Below are positions 25,393 through 33,065 of a DNA stretch of 64,000 bases, piece by piece. A program made the translations under genes and the position numbers. The notes under the pieces were generated by a model. That model did not search any database. It was given only the letters and a program-made list of their open reading frames with translations, and was not told the origin of the DNA. Each line of letters starts with the position of its first letter. Within the stretch, counting starts at the first letter, position 1. The stretch lies in the NCBI RefSeq assembly GCF_003651245.1, contig NZ_RAPE01000002.1:186001-250000 (forward strand), given 5' to 3'. This DNA is from Roseovarius spongiae (GTDB lineage Bacteria > Pseudomonadota > Alphaproteobacteria > Rhodobacterales > Rhodobacteraceae).

Positions 25393-25836
25393 ATGCACAG
25401 CAGCGATCCCTTCCGTTCGATACCCCAGGACATCAGCGCCGGGCCGCGGATGCGCCCGATGCGTTCGGTCGCGCTGCCCGACGAGGACCGTCGTCAGCTC
25501 AGGCGGCACCTGCGGCAGGTGGACGCCTCGGGGCGGACGTTCCTGGGCCATGTCCTGCGCCACAAGGTCGAGAGCTCGGCCCCGGACGAGGATGAAACGC
25601 CCCGCGACGTGGTGACGGGCGCATCCTGCGTGACCTACGCCATCGATGACGGCCCGGCGCAGACCGGCCTGCTGAACCATCGCGCGCGCCCCGGCGCCGC
25701 CAGCGGGGTGATCCCCGTCTGCTCGCTTCTCGGAGCGGCGCTGATCGGCATGCGCAAGGGCCAGAGCGCGCCGCTGCTGTGCGAGGACGGCGCGATCGTC
25801 ACCCTGACCGTGCTGGACGTCGATCAGCCCACCTGA
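25393..25836 (+). CDS. Rnk/GreA C-terminal domain-like protein
   Basis: A 147-aa protein from ATG 25393 (GAGGAG 5 nt upstream). The C-terminal part, from about residue 70 (DVVTGASCVTYAID through VIPVCSLLGAALIGMRKGQ and IVTLTVLDVD), has the strand pattern of the GreA/GreB C-terminal domain shared with Rnk, and the same order as the better conserved Rnk next door. The N-terminus is unlike Gre coiled coils, so it should not enter the RNA polymerase channel in the usual way. It precedes rnk by 91 nt. The family call is moderate. Confidence 0.6.
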   Translation: MHSSDPFRSIPQDISAGPRMRPMRSVALPDEDRRQLRRHLRQVDASGRTFLGHVLRHKVESSAPDEDETPRDVVTGASCVTYAIDDGPAQTGLLNHRARPGAASGVIPVCSLLGAALIGMRKGQSAPLLCEDGAIVTLTVLDVDQPT

Positions 25837-25927
25837 CGCCGCGCAACGCCCCGCGCCATTCCCCGGCCGCCCCAACCGGCCAGTATTCGATTTCATTTCT
25901 TATGCCCACCCGAGGAGACGCCCCAAA

Positions 25928-26374
25928 ATGACGATCCCGATGACCGACCCCGTGAAGAAGCCCGGCGCCAAGGCGCCGAAGATCGTGATCAACGAGGATG
26001 ATCTCGACCATATCGAGGCGCTGGCCGAGGGCGCGATGCAGCGCAACCCCGCGCTGGCCGACCGCCTGCTGGTGGAGCTGGGCCGCGCGCGTATCGTCAA
26101 GGCCGACAAGATGCCCGGCAATGTCGTGTCGATCGGCAACCGCGTGACCTACCGCGACGAGCGGACGGGCCAGGAGAAGACGGTGACGCTGGTCTACCCG
26201 GAGAAGGCCGACATCTCGCGCCAGCGGGTTTCGGTGATGACCCCGATCGGCGTGGCCCTTCTGGGGCTGGCCGAGGGGGCCGAGTTCCAGTGGGACACCC
26301 GCGACGACCAGAACCGCCTTCTGACCGTGGTCCGCGTCGAGGCGGCGCTGCCCGCCGGCGACGAGGGCGACTGA
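25928..26374 (+). CDS. rnk: Nucleoside diphosphate kinase regulator
   Basis: A 148-aa protein of normal Rnk length. A short N-terminal helical region (IVINEDDLDHIEALAEGAM) is followed by the GreA-C-type domain: NVVSIGNRVTYRDERTGQE, VTLVYPEKADISRQRVSVM, TPIGVALLGLAEGAEFQW. Rnk binds RNA polymerase and was named for effects on nucleoside diphosphate kinase levels in Escherichia coli and Pseudomonas. Two Rnk-type genes in a row may reflect duplication. A strong hairpin follows at 26419-26469. Confidence 0.85.
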   Translation: MTIPMTDPVKKPGAKAPKIVINEDDLDHIEALAEGAMQRNPALADRLLVELGRARIVKADKMPGNVVSIGNRVTYRDERTGQEKTVTLVYPEKADISRQRVSVMTPIGVALLGLAEGAEFQWDTRDDQNRLLTVVRVEAALPAGDEGD

Positions 26375-26418
26375 GCGTGCGGGGGGCAAGGACCCCGAAC
26401 TCCGCCCGTCCCACCGGC

Positions 26419-26469
26419 CCGCAGGAGACGCCGCCCGTGACGTGAACGTCGGCGACGGGTCTCCTGCGG
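26419..26469. terminator. Long hairpin between rnk and the zinc-ribbon gene
   Basis: CCGCAGGAGAC (26419-26429) pairs exactly with GTCTCCTGCGG (26459-26469), with an inner CCGT/ACGG pairing. There is no T-run. It could end the rnk transcript or be a leader structure of the downstream genes. Confidence 0.45.
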
Positions 26470-26521
26470 CGCTATCGCGGCAAGGACGCCGCCCAGACCC
26501 TACGTTGACGGAGCCATTCCG

Positions 26522-26764
26522 ATGACGCTGCACACCGTTCGCGCCGTTTGCGCGCACTGCAACCAGACCCTGCCGCGCGCGGCGTTCTTCCGCTGCCCCT
26601 TCTGCCGCAAGCCGATCGAGCGCGAGACCGAAGGAGCGGAGATCATCTGCCGGCGCTGCAACAACCCGATCCCGCGCGCCCATGCCGGGAACTGTCCCTG
26701 CACATCCATCGAGCGGCGCAGCCTGCACCCGGCGCGACGCCTGCCGGAAAGGTGGCCCGAATGA
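26522..26764 (+). CDS. Small zinc-ribbon protein
   Basis: An 80-aa protein with four cysteine pairs: Cys10-x2-Cys13, Cys25-x2-Cys28, Cys43-x2-Cys46 and Cys58-x-Cys60. These fit two small zinc ribbons. The tail is basic (RRSLHPARRLPERW). No transmembrane segment is seen. Its stop overlaps the ATG of the MscS gene (ATGA), so the two are translationally coupled and probably work together. I know no characterised homologue; a regulatory or scaffold role is only a suggestion. Confidence 0.65.
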   Translation: MTLHTVRAVCAHCNQTLPRAAFFRCPFCRKPIERETEGAEIICRRCNNPIPRAHAGNCPCTSIERRSLHPARRLPERWPE

Positions 26765-27657
26765 CCGCGAAACAGCATGCAAGACGTCTTCTGTGGCCCG
26801 TCGCGCTCTTGGTGCTGAGCGTGGGGTTGACGCTGTTTCTGCTTCACTCGGTGCCCGACGAGGTGCTGGGCGAGGACGAGACGCTGCGGCTCGCCGTGAC
26901 CTCGGCGGTCTACTTCGCGACCGCCTGGCTGGTGAGCCGCATCCTCGGGCTCGCGCTCGACCAGGCGGCGGCGCGCCGGCGGCCCTATCCGCGACTGCTG
27001 AAGGATCTGATCGCCGCGGTGCTGTTCTTTATCGCCTTCGCGGCGACCGTCGCGCTCTTCATGGGGCAGGGGGCGGTGGGCGCGCTGGCGGGGTCGGGCC
27101 TCATCCTCGCGATGCTGGGTTTCGCCATCCGCAACGTGGTGGCCGACACGCTTTCGGGGATCGCGCTGGGCATCGAGGGGCCGTTCCGCATCGGCGACTG
27201 GGTGGATATCGACGGGCTCGCGCGCGGCAAGGTGATCGAGATCGGCTGGCGCACGACGCGGGTGCTGACGCGGGACGCGACCTACCTGATCCTGCCCAAC
27301 AGCCAGATCGCGCGCCAGCGCATCACCAACTATTCCGCGCCCAAGAAACAGTATCGCGCGCAGGTCACGATCACGCTCGATCATGCGGTGCCGATCGACC
27401 TTGCCCGCGACACCATGCTGGCCGCGGTGAAAGAGGCGAAACAGATCCAGCAGGACCCCGCCCCGGACGTGCGCGTGCTGGGCTACGAGGAGGGCGGCAT
27501 CGCCTACGCGGTGCGCTACTGGCTGTCGCGCTTCGATCGCGACATCGACTGCCGGGACGAGGTTTACAGCCTCATCGACGACGCGCTGCGCAAGATCGGC
27601 AACGCCACCCCGCGCCAGCGGATCGAACTGGTGAATATGACGCGCAAGACGGATTGA
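26761..27657 (+). CDS. MscS-family mechanosensitive channel
   Basis: A 298-aa inner-membrane protein from ATG 26761, in frame with a longer ORF that has no better start. Three hydrophobic helices (about residues 10-30, 42-62 and 78-98) lead to the pore helix region ALAGSGLILAMLGFAIRN and the MscS beta domain FRIGDWVDIDG-ARGKV, then LPNSQIARQRITNYS. The C-terminal alpha-beta domain follows. It releases solutes under osmotic down-shock. It is coupled to the zinc-ribbon gene. Confidence 0.92.
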   Translation: MTAKQHARRLLWPVALLVLSVGLTLFLLHSVPDEVLGEDETLRLAVTSAVYFATAWLVSRILGLALDQAAARRRPYPRLLKDLIAAVLFFIAFAATVALFMGQGAVGALAGSGLILAMLGFAIRNVVADTLSGIALGIEGPFRIGDWVDIDGLARGKVIEIGWRTTRVLTRDATYLILPNSQIARQRITNYSAPKKQYRAQVTITLDHAVPIDLARDTMLAAVKEAKQIQQDPAPDVRVLGYEEGGIAYAVRYWLSRFDRDIDCRDEVYSLIDDALRKIGNATPRQRIELVNMTRKTD

Positions 27658-27755
27658 CCCGGACGTGCCGGAGATAAGCGAAACCCGCCCTTCGCGGGTC
27701 AGCCGCTGAGCGGCGTCACGATGGCCACGAAGGATTCAGGATTTCCATATCCGAC

Positions 27756-27785
27756 AAAAAAGCCGCGCGGGTCGCCCCGCGCGGC
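27756..27785 (-). terminator. Rho-independent terminator of the rpsF-rpsR-rplI operon
   Basis: On the reverse strand a 10-bp stem (GCCGCGCGGG / CCCGCGCGGC, loop GCGA) is followed by six T (27761-27756). It lies 26 nt after the rplI stop. Confidence 0.85.
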
Positions 27786-27811
27786 TTTCGCGATTTTTCG
27801 CCCGAACGCGA

Positions 27812-28447
27812 TCAGCGTTCGTCGTCGTTCTCTTCGCTTTCCTCGGGCTGCGCTTCCTCGACGGTCTCGGCGAGTTCTTCGTCCTCGGAGGCGGCCGACC
27901 CGATGTCGTCGAAGAGTTCCGCGATCTCGTAATCGGCGGCGGCTTCTTCCTCGGCGGCGAGTTCCTGGATCGACTTTCCGGCAGCCTGGAGCTCGGCCTC
28001 TTCGGGCGAGCGGGCGACGTTCAGCACGATGGTGGCGTCGACCTCGGGGTGCAGCGTGATGTGGACGTCATGCAGCCCCAGCTCCTTGATCGGGCTGGCG
28101 AGCGCGACCTGCTTGCGGTCGATGGTGAAGCCGGCCTCGGTCGCAGAGTCGGCGGCGTCGCGGGTCGAGACCGACCCGTAGAGCGCACCCGAATCGGCGG
28201 CCTGGCGAATCACCACGAAGGTCTCGCCGTTGAGCTTGGCGGCCATTGCCTCGGCTTCCTTGCGGGTTTCGAGGTTGTCGGCCTCGAGCTGCGCCTTGCG
28301 GCTCTCGAAGTCGGCGATGTTCTGCTCGGACGCCGAGAGCGCCTTGCCCTGGGGCAGCAGGAAGTTGCGCGCGAAGCCCGGCTTGACGTCGACGACGTCG
28401 CCCATCTGGCCCAGCTTGGCGACACGTTCGAGAAGGATCACTTGCAT
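27812..28447 (-). CDS. rplI: 50S ribosomal protein bL9
   Basis: A 211-aa bL9 with the conserved N-terminal domain ([35 protein letters not shown]), connecting helix and C-terminal domain ([20 protein letters not shown]). It is about 60 residues longer than Escherichia coli bL9; the extra tail is very acidic (many Glu/Asp, ending [10 protein letters not shown]). bL9 binds 23S rRNA at the L1 stalk base. It is the last gene of the rpsF-rpsR-rplI operon, before a good terminator. Confidence 0.97.
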   Translation of the reverse strand: MQVILLERVAKLGQMGDVVDVKPGFARNFLLPQGKALSASEQNIADFESRKAQLEADNLETRKEAEAMAAKLNGETFVVIRQAADSGALYGSVSTRDAADSATEAGFTIDRKQVALASPIKELGLHDVHITLHPEVDATIVLNVARSPEEAELQAAGKSIQELAAEEEAAADYEIAELFDDIGSAASEDEELAETVEEAQPEESEENDDER

Positions 28448-28458
28448 GTCTCTACTCC

Positions 28459-28686
28459 TTACTTCACGGCGTAGGGCAGCAGCGCGAGAAAGCGCGCGCG
28501 CTTGATCGCGCGGGCGAGTTCGCGTTGCTTCTTGGCCGAGACGGCGGTGATGCGGCTGGGCACGATCTTGCCGCGCTCGCTGATGTAGCGTTGCAGCAGA
28601 CGGGTGTCCTTGTAGTCGATCTTGGGCGCGTTGTCGCCCGAGAAGGGGCAGACCTTGCGGCGGCGGAAAAACGGTTTTGCGGCCAT
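28459..28686 (-). CDS. rpsR: 30S ribosomal protein bS18
   Basis: A 75-aa protein of normal length, with [14 protein letters not shown] at the N-terminus and [19 protein letters not shown] in the core, then [20 protein letters not shown] (family signature). It binds 16S rRNA beside bS6. The gene lies 11 nt before rplI and 26 nt after rpsF, the standard order. Confidence 0.98.
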   Translation of the reverse strand: MAAKPFFRRRKVCPFSGDNAPKIDYKDTRLLQRYISERGKIVPSRITAVSAKKQRELARAIKRARFLALLPYAVK

Positions 28687-28712
28687 GTGTTAGTTCCTCA
28701 TCTCAGGTTGGA

Positions 28713-29066
28713 TCAGCGGCGGCCGCGACGGTCGTCGCGTTCGTCGCGCTTCTGCATCTGGATCGACGGGCCCTCGACGTGTTCGTCGACCTTGATGGTC
28801 AGCACGCGCATCACGTCGTCGTGCAGGCGCATCAGGCGTTCCATTTCCTGCACGGCCGGCGCGGGCGCGTCGGTGCGCATGAAGGCGTAATGACCCTTGC
28901 GGTTCTTGTTGATCTTGTAGGCCATCGTCTTGACGCCCCAGTATTCCTGATCGACGAGCTTGCCGCCGTTGTCGGAAACGACGGCGCCGAAATGTTCGAT
29001 CAGACCTTCGGCCTGGGCCGAGGACAGATCCTGGCGCGAGATGAAGACATGCTCATAGAGGGGCAT
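28713..29066 (-). CDS. rpsF: 30S ribosomal protein bS6
   Basis: A 117-aa protein from ATG 29066; the open frame continues upstream but bS6 begins MPLYEHVFISRQDLS. Core motifs YWGVKTMAYKINKNRKGHY and MRLHDDVMRVLTIKVDEH are present, with a basic C-terminal tail (KRDERDDRRGRR). It pairs with bS18 on the 30S platform. The 272-nt spacer upstream (29067-29338) contains the promoter region; I could not assign hexamers there with confidence. Confidence 0.97.
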   Translation of the reverse strand: MPLYEHVFISRQDLSSAQAEGLIEHFGAVVSDNGGKLVDQEYWGVKTMAYKINKNRKGHYAFMRTDAPAPAVQEMERLMRLHDDVMRVLTIKVDEHVEGPSIQMQKRDERDDRRGRR

Positions 29067-29338
29067 GCGGGTTCCACTTCTATCAAGGCGCATTTCATAG
29101 GACGGGCGCTGATCCTTCCGCGGCCCATCCACGAGAGACTGCGCGGGTTCCGGTAAGTCTGCGAAAGGAAGTGGCGCTATACGCCGGATCGCGCCGCGCC
29201 GCAAGGGCCGCGCCGCCGCGCCGCGCCCGCGCCGCGAAGCCGCCCGCGTATGACCGCGCCCTTGCCCGAATTCCGCCCCGTTCGCGCGGCACAAATGACG
29301 GGAAGTCACATGACCCATCGCAGAACGTGAGGCCCATC

Positions 29339-29851
29339 ATGACCGCATTGCCCCATACCGTCACCCCCGAAGGGCCGCTGCGCCGCGAGACCCCCATCCC
29401 GTCCCATTACATCGAGGACGCGGACGATGCGATGTCGCCGCTGCGCGTCGGCGTCTATCGCGGCACGGCGGTGGCCGCGACCATCGCCGCGTTGGGCCTG
29501 TGGATGGTTCCGATCCATCAGGTCGATCCGATCATGCAGATATTCAAGCTGTTCCTGTCGGCGAGCCTGCTGCTCGGGGCTGCGGCCCTGATGATCACCC
29601 AACGCCAGCCCGCCGGTCCCGCGATCGAGATCGACCCGCGCCGCCGGACGCTGACGGTCATCGACGTGGATGCGGACGGGCGCTCGAATGTGCGGGCCGA
29701 GCACGCGATCGACAGCCTGTCCGAGATCGTGCTGCGCGACAGCCTGCTGACCGCGCGCGACGCGTCCGGGAACAGCCTGATCGCGCTGCCGGTGAACGAC
29801 GCGGCGACGCATGCCGCCCTGGCGCAGCTGCTGGGGCAGGAGACCCGCTGA
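29339..29851 (+). CDS. Membrane protein of unknown function
   Basis: A 170-aa protein from ATG 29339 with GAGG a few bases upstream. Two adjacent hydrophobic helices (GTAVAATIAALGLWMV, then FKLFLSASLLLGAAALMI) are followed by a cytosolic-type beta-rich domain of about 75 residues (AIEIDPRRRTLTVIDVD to the end). The layout resembles PH-like membrane proteins, but no named domain is clear. It is divergent from rpsF and upstream of YceI, without visible functional link. Confidence 0.7.
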   Translation: MTALPHTVTPEGPLRRETPIPSHYIEDADDAMSPLRVGVYRGTAVAATIAALGLWMVPIHQVDPIMQIFKLFLSASLLLGAAALMITQRQPAGPAIEIDPRRRTLTVIDVDADGRSNVRAEHAIDSLSEIVLRDSLLTARDASGNSLIALPVNDAATHAALAQLLGQETR

Positions 29852-29922
29852 GCGGCGACGGCGTTTTGCGCCGCCCGCGATGCGTGTTCATCCGCTCACA
29901 CGGGCTGTTTATCCCTGCGTAG

Positions 29923-29950
29923 TTGCCTGGGGCGAGAAGGAGGTTAGACT
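29923..29950 (+). promoter_or_regulatory. Candidate promoter of the yceI gene
   Basis: TTGCCT (29923-29928) and TAGACT (29945-29950), 16 nt apart, about 30 nt before the start at 29981. Confidence 0.4.
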
Positions 29951-29980
29951 CCGCCCGATATGCAACAACGGAGAGATCCA

Positions 29981-30556
29981 ATGAAATTGACGACCAGCAT
30001 CGCCGCCGCCCTTGCCCTGACCGCGACGGGCGCGATGGCCGCGCCGGAGAAATATGTTCTCGATCCCAGCCACAGCCAGGTGATGTTCAGCTACGATCAC
30101 CTCGGCGCCTCGACCACGCACAACATCTTTTCGGGGTTCGAGGGGGAGATCATGTTCGACCAGGAGGATCCGGCGAATTCCTCGGTCAGCGTGTCGATCC
30201 CGGTAATGTCGCTCTTCACCGGCTGGCAGAAGCGCTTTGATCATCTCATGTCCGACGATTTCTTCGGCGCCTCCGAGGGCGACATGATCACCTTCGAATC
30301 CACCGGCATCGAGGTGACGGATGACGACGAGGGGATCATCACTGGCGATCTGACCATCAACGGCGTGACCAAGGAGGTGAAGCTCGAGGCGGAGCTGAAC
30401 AAGGCCGGACAGCACCCGATGGCGGGCAAGGCCTGGGCCGGTTTCGACGCGGAGACCACGATCCTGCGCTCGGATTTCGGGCTGGGCAAGTTCGCGCCGA
30501 ACGTGGCTGACGAGCTGGACGTCGAGATTTCGATCGAGGCGCTCAAGGCCGAGTGA
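29981..30556 (+). CDS. YceI-family periplasmic protein
   Basis: A 191-aa protein from ATG 29981 (GGAGA 7 nt upstream). A Sec signal (SIAAALALTATGAMA-A) leads to the YceI lipocalin-like fold: YVLDPSHSQVMFSYDHLGAS, LMSDDFFGASEGDMITFES, then GDLTINGVTKEVKLEAELN. YceI proteins bind polyisoprenoid or amide lipids in the periplasm. The family's F-D-x-H core changes are normal. It faces, across a terminator, a gene encoding a cytochrome b561 fused to a second YceI domain. Confidence 0.93.
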   Translation: MKLTTSIAAALALTATGAMAAPEKYVLDPSHSQVMFSYDHLGASTTHNIFSGFEGEIMFDQEDPANSSVSVSIPVMSLFTGWQKRFDHLMSDDFFGASEGDMITFESTGIEVTDDDEGIITGDLTINGVTKEVKLEAELNKAGQHPMAGKAWAGFDAETTILRSDFGLGKFAPNVADELDVEISIEALKAE

Positions 30557-30581
30557 CGGGCCTTTCGCGCGCGTTCGAGGA

Positions 30582-30612
30582 GCCGCCCGAGACAATCTCG
30601 CGGGCGGCTTTT
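30582..30612 (+). terminator. Terminator after yceI
   Basis: GCCGCCCG (30582-30589) and CGGGCGGC (30601-30608) followed by TTTT, between two convergent genes. Confidence 0.65.
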
Positions 30613-30616
30613 CGCG

Positions 30617-31834
30617 TTACTCGGTCCGGGTCGCGGTCAGTTCGAAGCTGATGTCCACCCCGGCGCCGAGCGTGTCGGCGTCGACGCCGGCGCCGATCCC
30701 GAAATCGCCTCGATCCACGCGCATCGCGCCGTGCGCGGTGGCGGTCCCGTCGGCGATCTGCAGCTCGAAGGGCAGGCGCACGGGCACGGACGCATCGCGG
30801 ATCCGCAGATCGCCCTCGGCGATGAGTGCGCCGTCCTCGCCGCGCAGGATGTCGGCGGTGAAACGCGCGGTCGGATAGTCCGCGGCGGCGAAATATTCCG
30901 GCCCCATCGCCTGTTCGGTGACGCTCCCCAAAGTGAGCGAGGGGATCGAGACGGTGACCGTGACCGCCCCGCGCAGGCCCGGCGCGGCGGCTTCGTCATA
31001 TGTGATCTCGGCGGTCCACTCGTTGAAATGGCCCTCGACGGTCGCGCCCATCTGCGTGATCGCGATCGAGAGCGCGCCCTCCTGCACCTGCCAGTCGCTC
31101 GCCACCGCGTCGAGCGTGGCGGCGCCGCCCGGAGCCTGCGCGAACCAGCCGCGCTCATAGGCGAGGCCGAGGACGCCCACCCAGATCGCGAGCGCCGCCA
31201 GCGTCGGGAGCGCGTGGCCCGGCTGGCGCGCGGTCGGTTCCGCCGGGGTCTGCCCCGGCAGCATCCGGCGCAACGTGGCGTCACGGTCGACCAGGTGATG
31301 TTTGAGCGCCCCCGCGACGTGCAGCCCGATGGCGACGGCGAGCACCCATTGCAGGAGGTAATGCAGGGTTCCCGCGACGCCGGAGAGCCATTCCGACTTG
31401 GGCACGAACGGCAGACCCTGCCCGAAGGGCCACCAGATCGGCGCATAGCCGGCGTCGGCGGCGTGATGGACCCAGCCCGAGAGCGGCACCATCACGAGCG
31501 AGCCGTAGAGCAGCCAATGCACCGTCTCGGCGAGCCGCGACTCGAGCCACGCGTCGCCGTTCAGAAGCCCCGGCTTCGGCTGGCTCAGCGCCCAGAGGAT
31601 GCGGGCGACGGCGGTGAAGAAGATGGCGACGCCAAGCGTCTTGTGCATGGAGAAGAGCAGCGTGGCGCGATCGATCAGCCCCTGCGCGCCGTCCCCTTGC
31701 GCGGCGCGCGCGGCCTCGGCCACCTGCACGGCGGTGAAGCCGAGCGCGAACTGCGCCAGGATCAGCAGCGCGATCAGCCAGTGGAAGGTCTTGGTGACGG
31801 CGCCGTAGGTGGCGGCGGAATTGGTGAGCTGCAT
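30617..31834 (-). CDS. Cytochrome b561-YceI fusion protein
   Basis: A 405-aa protein. Residues 1-190 form a four-helix di-heme cytochrome b561 domain (FHWLIALLIL, MHKTLGVAIFF, ETVHWLLYGSLVMV, LHYLLQWVLAVAIGLHV) with His ligands in each helix. A further helix (TLAALAIWVGVLGLAYERG) anchors a C-terminal periplasmic YceI domain (about 240-405; GHFNEWTAEITYDEA, GPEYFAAADYPTARF, DVSFELTATRTE-like end). The fusion suggests electron transfer between quinone and a lipid bound by the YceI part. It is convergent with a stand-alone yceI gene. Confidence 0.9.
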   Translation of the reverse strand: MQLTNSAATYGAVTKTFHWLIALLILAQFALGFTAVQVAEAARAAQGDGAQGLIDRATLLFSMHKTLGVAIFFTAVARILWALSQPKPGLLNGDAWLESRLAETVHWLLYGSLVMVPLSGWVHHAADAGYAPIWWPFGQGLPFVPKSEWLSGVAGTLHYLLQWVLAVAIGLHVAGALKHHLVDRDATLRRMLPGQTPAEPTARQPGHALPTLAALAIWVGVLGLAYERGWFAQAPGGAATLDAVASDWQVQEGALSIAITQMGATVEGHFNEWTAEITYDEAAAPGLRGAVTVTVSIPSLTLGSVTEQAMGPEYFAAADYPTARFTADILRGEDGALIAEGDLRIRDASVPVRLPFELQIADGTATAHGAMRVDRGDFGIGAGVDADTLGAGVDISFELTATRTE

Positions 31835-31869
31835 GATGCGTGTCCCGAACGGCGCTGCGTGAGGGAATC

Positions 31870-31897
31870 ATCCTATCGCATCGCGCGGGACGGGCAA
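31870..31897 (-). promoter_or_regulatory. Candidate promoter of the b561-YceI gene
   Basis: TTGCCC (31897-31892) and TAGGAT (31875-31870) on the reverse strand, 16 nt apart, 35 nt before the start codon. Confidence 0.4.
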
Positions 31898-31950
31898 ACG
31901 CCGCGCGGGCGCACAGCGCGTCTTCGTCACCGCACGGACGGGGTTGCCCG

Positions 31951-31979
31951 TTGCCTCGCGCGGCGCGGCGCGGTATCTG
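31951..31979 (+). promoter_or_regulatory. Candidate promoter of fabD
   Basis: TTGCCT (31951-31956) and TATCTG (31974-31979), 17 nt apart, 28 nt before the fabD start. Confidence 0.4.
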
Positions 31980-32006
31980 CGACCAGACGCAGCGACAGGG
32001 GGCAGC

Positions 32007-32948
32007 ATGAGCCGAGCATTCATCTTTCCGGGGCAGGGCGCGCAGACCATCGGCATGGGCCGGGCGCTGGCCGAGACGTATCCGGCGGCGCGCGCCGTTT
32101 TCGAGGAGGTCGACGAGGCGCTGGGCGAGAAGCTGTCGGCGCTGGTCTGGGAGGGCGACCAGGAGGACCTGACGCTGACCCGCAACGCGCAACCGGCGCT
32201 GATGGCCACGTCGCTCGCCGCGCTGCGCGCGATGGAGGCGGAGGGTGTGACGCTCGACGCCGCGAGCTTTGTCGCGGGGCACTCGCTGGGCGAATATTCG
32301 GCGCTGGCCGCGGCCGGGGCGCTGGGCGTCGGGGATGCGGCGCGGCTGCTGCGCACGCGGGGCGCGGCGATGCAGGAGGCGGTGCCGGTGGGCGTCGGCG
32401 CGATGGCGGCGATCCTGGGTCTTGACCTCGCCGCGGTGCGCGAGGTGGCCGAGGCGGCGGCGGAGGGCGAGGTCTGCCAGGCGGCCAATGACAACGACCC
32501 CGGGCAGGTCGTGGTGTCGGGCCACGCGGCGGCGGTGGAGCGCGCGGCCGCGCTGGCCAAGGAGCGCGGCGCGAAGCGCGCGATGCTGCTGCCGGTGAGC
32601 GCGCCGTTTCATTGCGCGCTGATGCAGCCCGCCGCCGAAGCGATGCGCGACGCGCTGACCGGGATCGAACTGAAAGCGCCCAAGGTTCCGCTCGTCGCCA
32701 ACGTGCTGGCCGAGGCGGTGAGCGACCCGGCGCGCATCCGCGAATTGCTGGTCGAGCAGGTCACCGGCGCGGTGCGCTGGCGCGAAAGCGTGGCCTGGAT
32801 GGCGGCGCAGGGCGTGAGCGAGACATGGGAGATCGGCGCGGGCAAGGCGCTTTCGGGCATGGTGCGGCGCATCGATCGCGACATCGCGGTGAACAACGTG
32901 GGCGCGCCGGACGACGCGCGCGCGGCCGCGGCGGCGCTGAACGGTTGA
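32007..32948 (+). CDS. fabD: Malonyl-CoA:ACP transacylase
   Basis: A 313-aa protein from ATG 32007; the in-frame extension upstream would cover the promoter. It has FPGQGAQTIGMG at the N-terminus, the nucleophile Ser93 in GHSLGEYSALAA, and His202 in VSAPFHCALM. It loads malonyl groups onto acyl carrier protein in the cytoplasm. It opens a fatty acid synthesis run (fabD, fabG, acpP, later fabF) on the same strand. Confidence 0.97.
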   Translation: MSRAFIFPGQGAQTIGMGRALAETYPAARAVFEEVDEALGEKLSALVWEGDQEDLTLTRNAQPALMATSLAALRAMEAEGVTLDAASFVAGHSLGEYSALAAAGALGVGDAARLLRTRGAAMQEAVPVGVGAMAAILGLDLAAVREVAEAAAEGEVCQAANDNDPGQVVVSGHAAAVERAAALAKERGAKRAMLLPVSAPFHCALMQPAAEAMRDALTGIELKAPKVPLVANVLAEAVSDPARIRELLVEQVTGAVRWRESVAWMAAQGVSETWEIGAGKALSGMVRRIDRDIAVNNVGAPDDARAAAAALNG

Positions 32949-32957
32949 CGCGGCGGA

Positions 32958-33033
32958 GATTTTTCGTGCGAAGAATCTTGGGGACGATACGGGAGAGCGT
33001 AGCCTCGCAGGGATGGATTTTTCGCGAAAGATC
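32958..33033. repeat. Two related imperfect palindromes between fabD and fabG
   Basis: Positions 32958-32977 and 33016-33033 both begin GATTTTTCG and fold back with one mismatch each (second arms CGAAGAATC and CGAAAGATC). They are the only notable structure in the 117-nt fabD-fabG spacer and could be RNA hairpins or protein sites. Confidence 0.55.
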
Positions 33034-33065
33034 TGGTGCGGGGCAGGCATAGGAAAGGAAACGGG

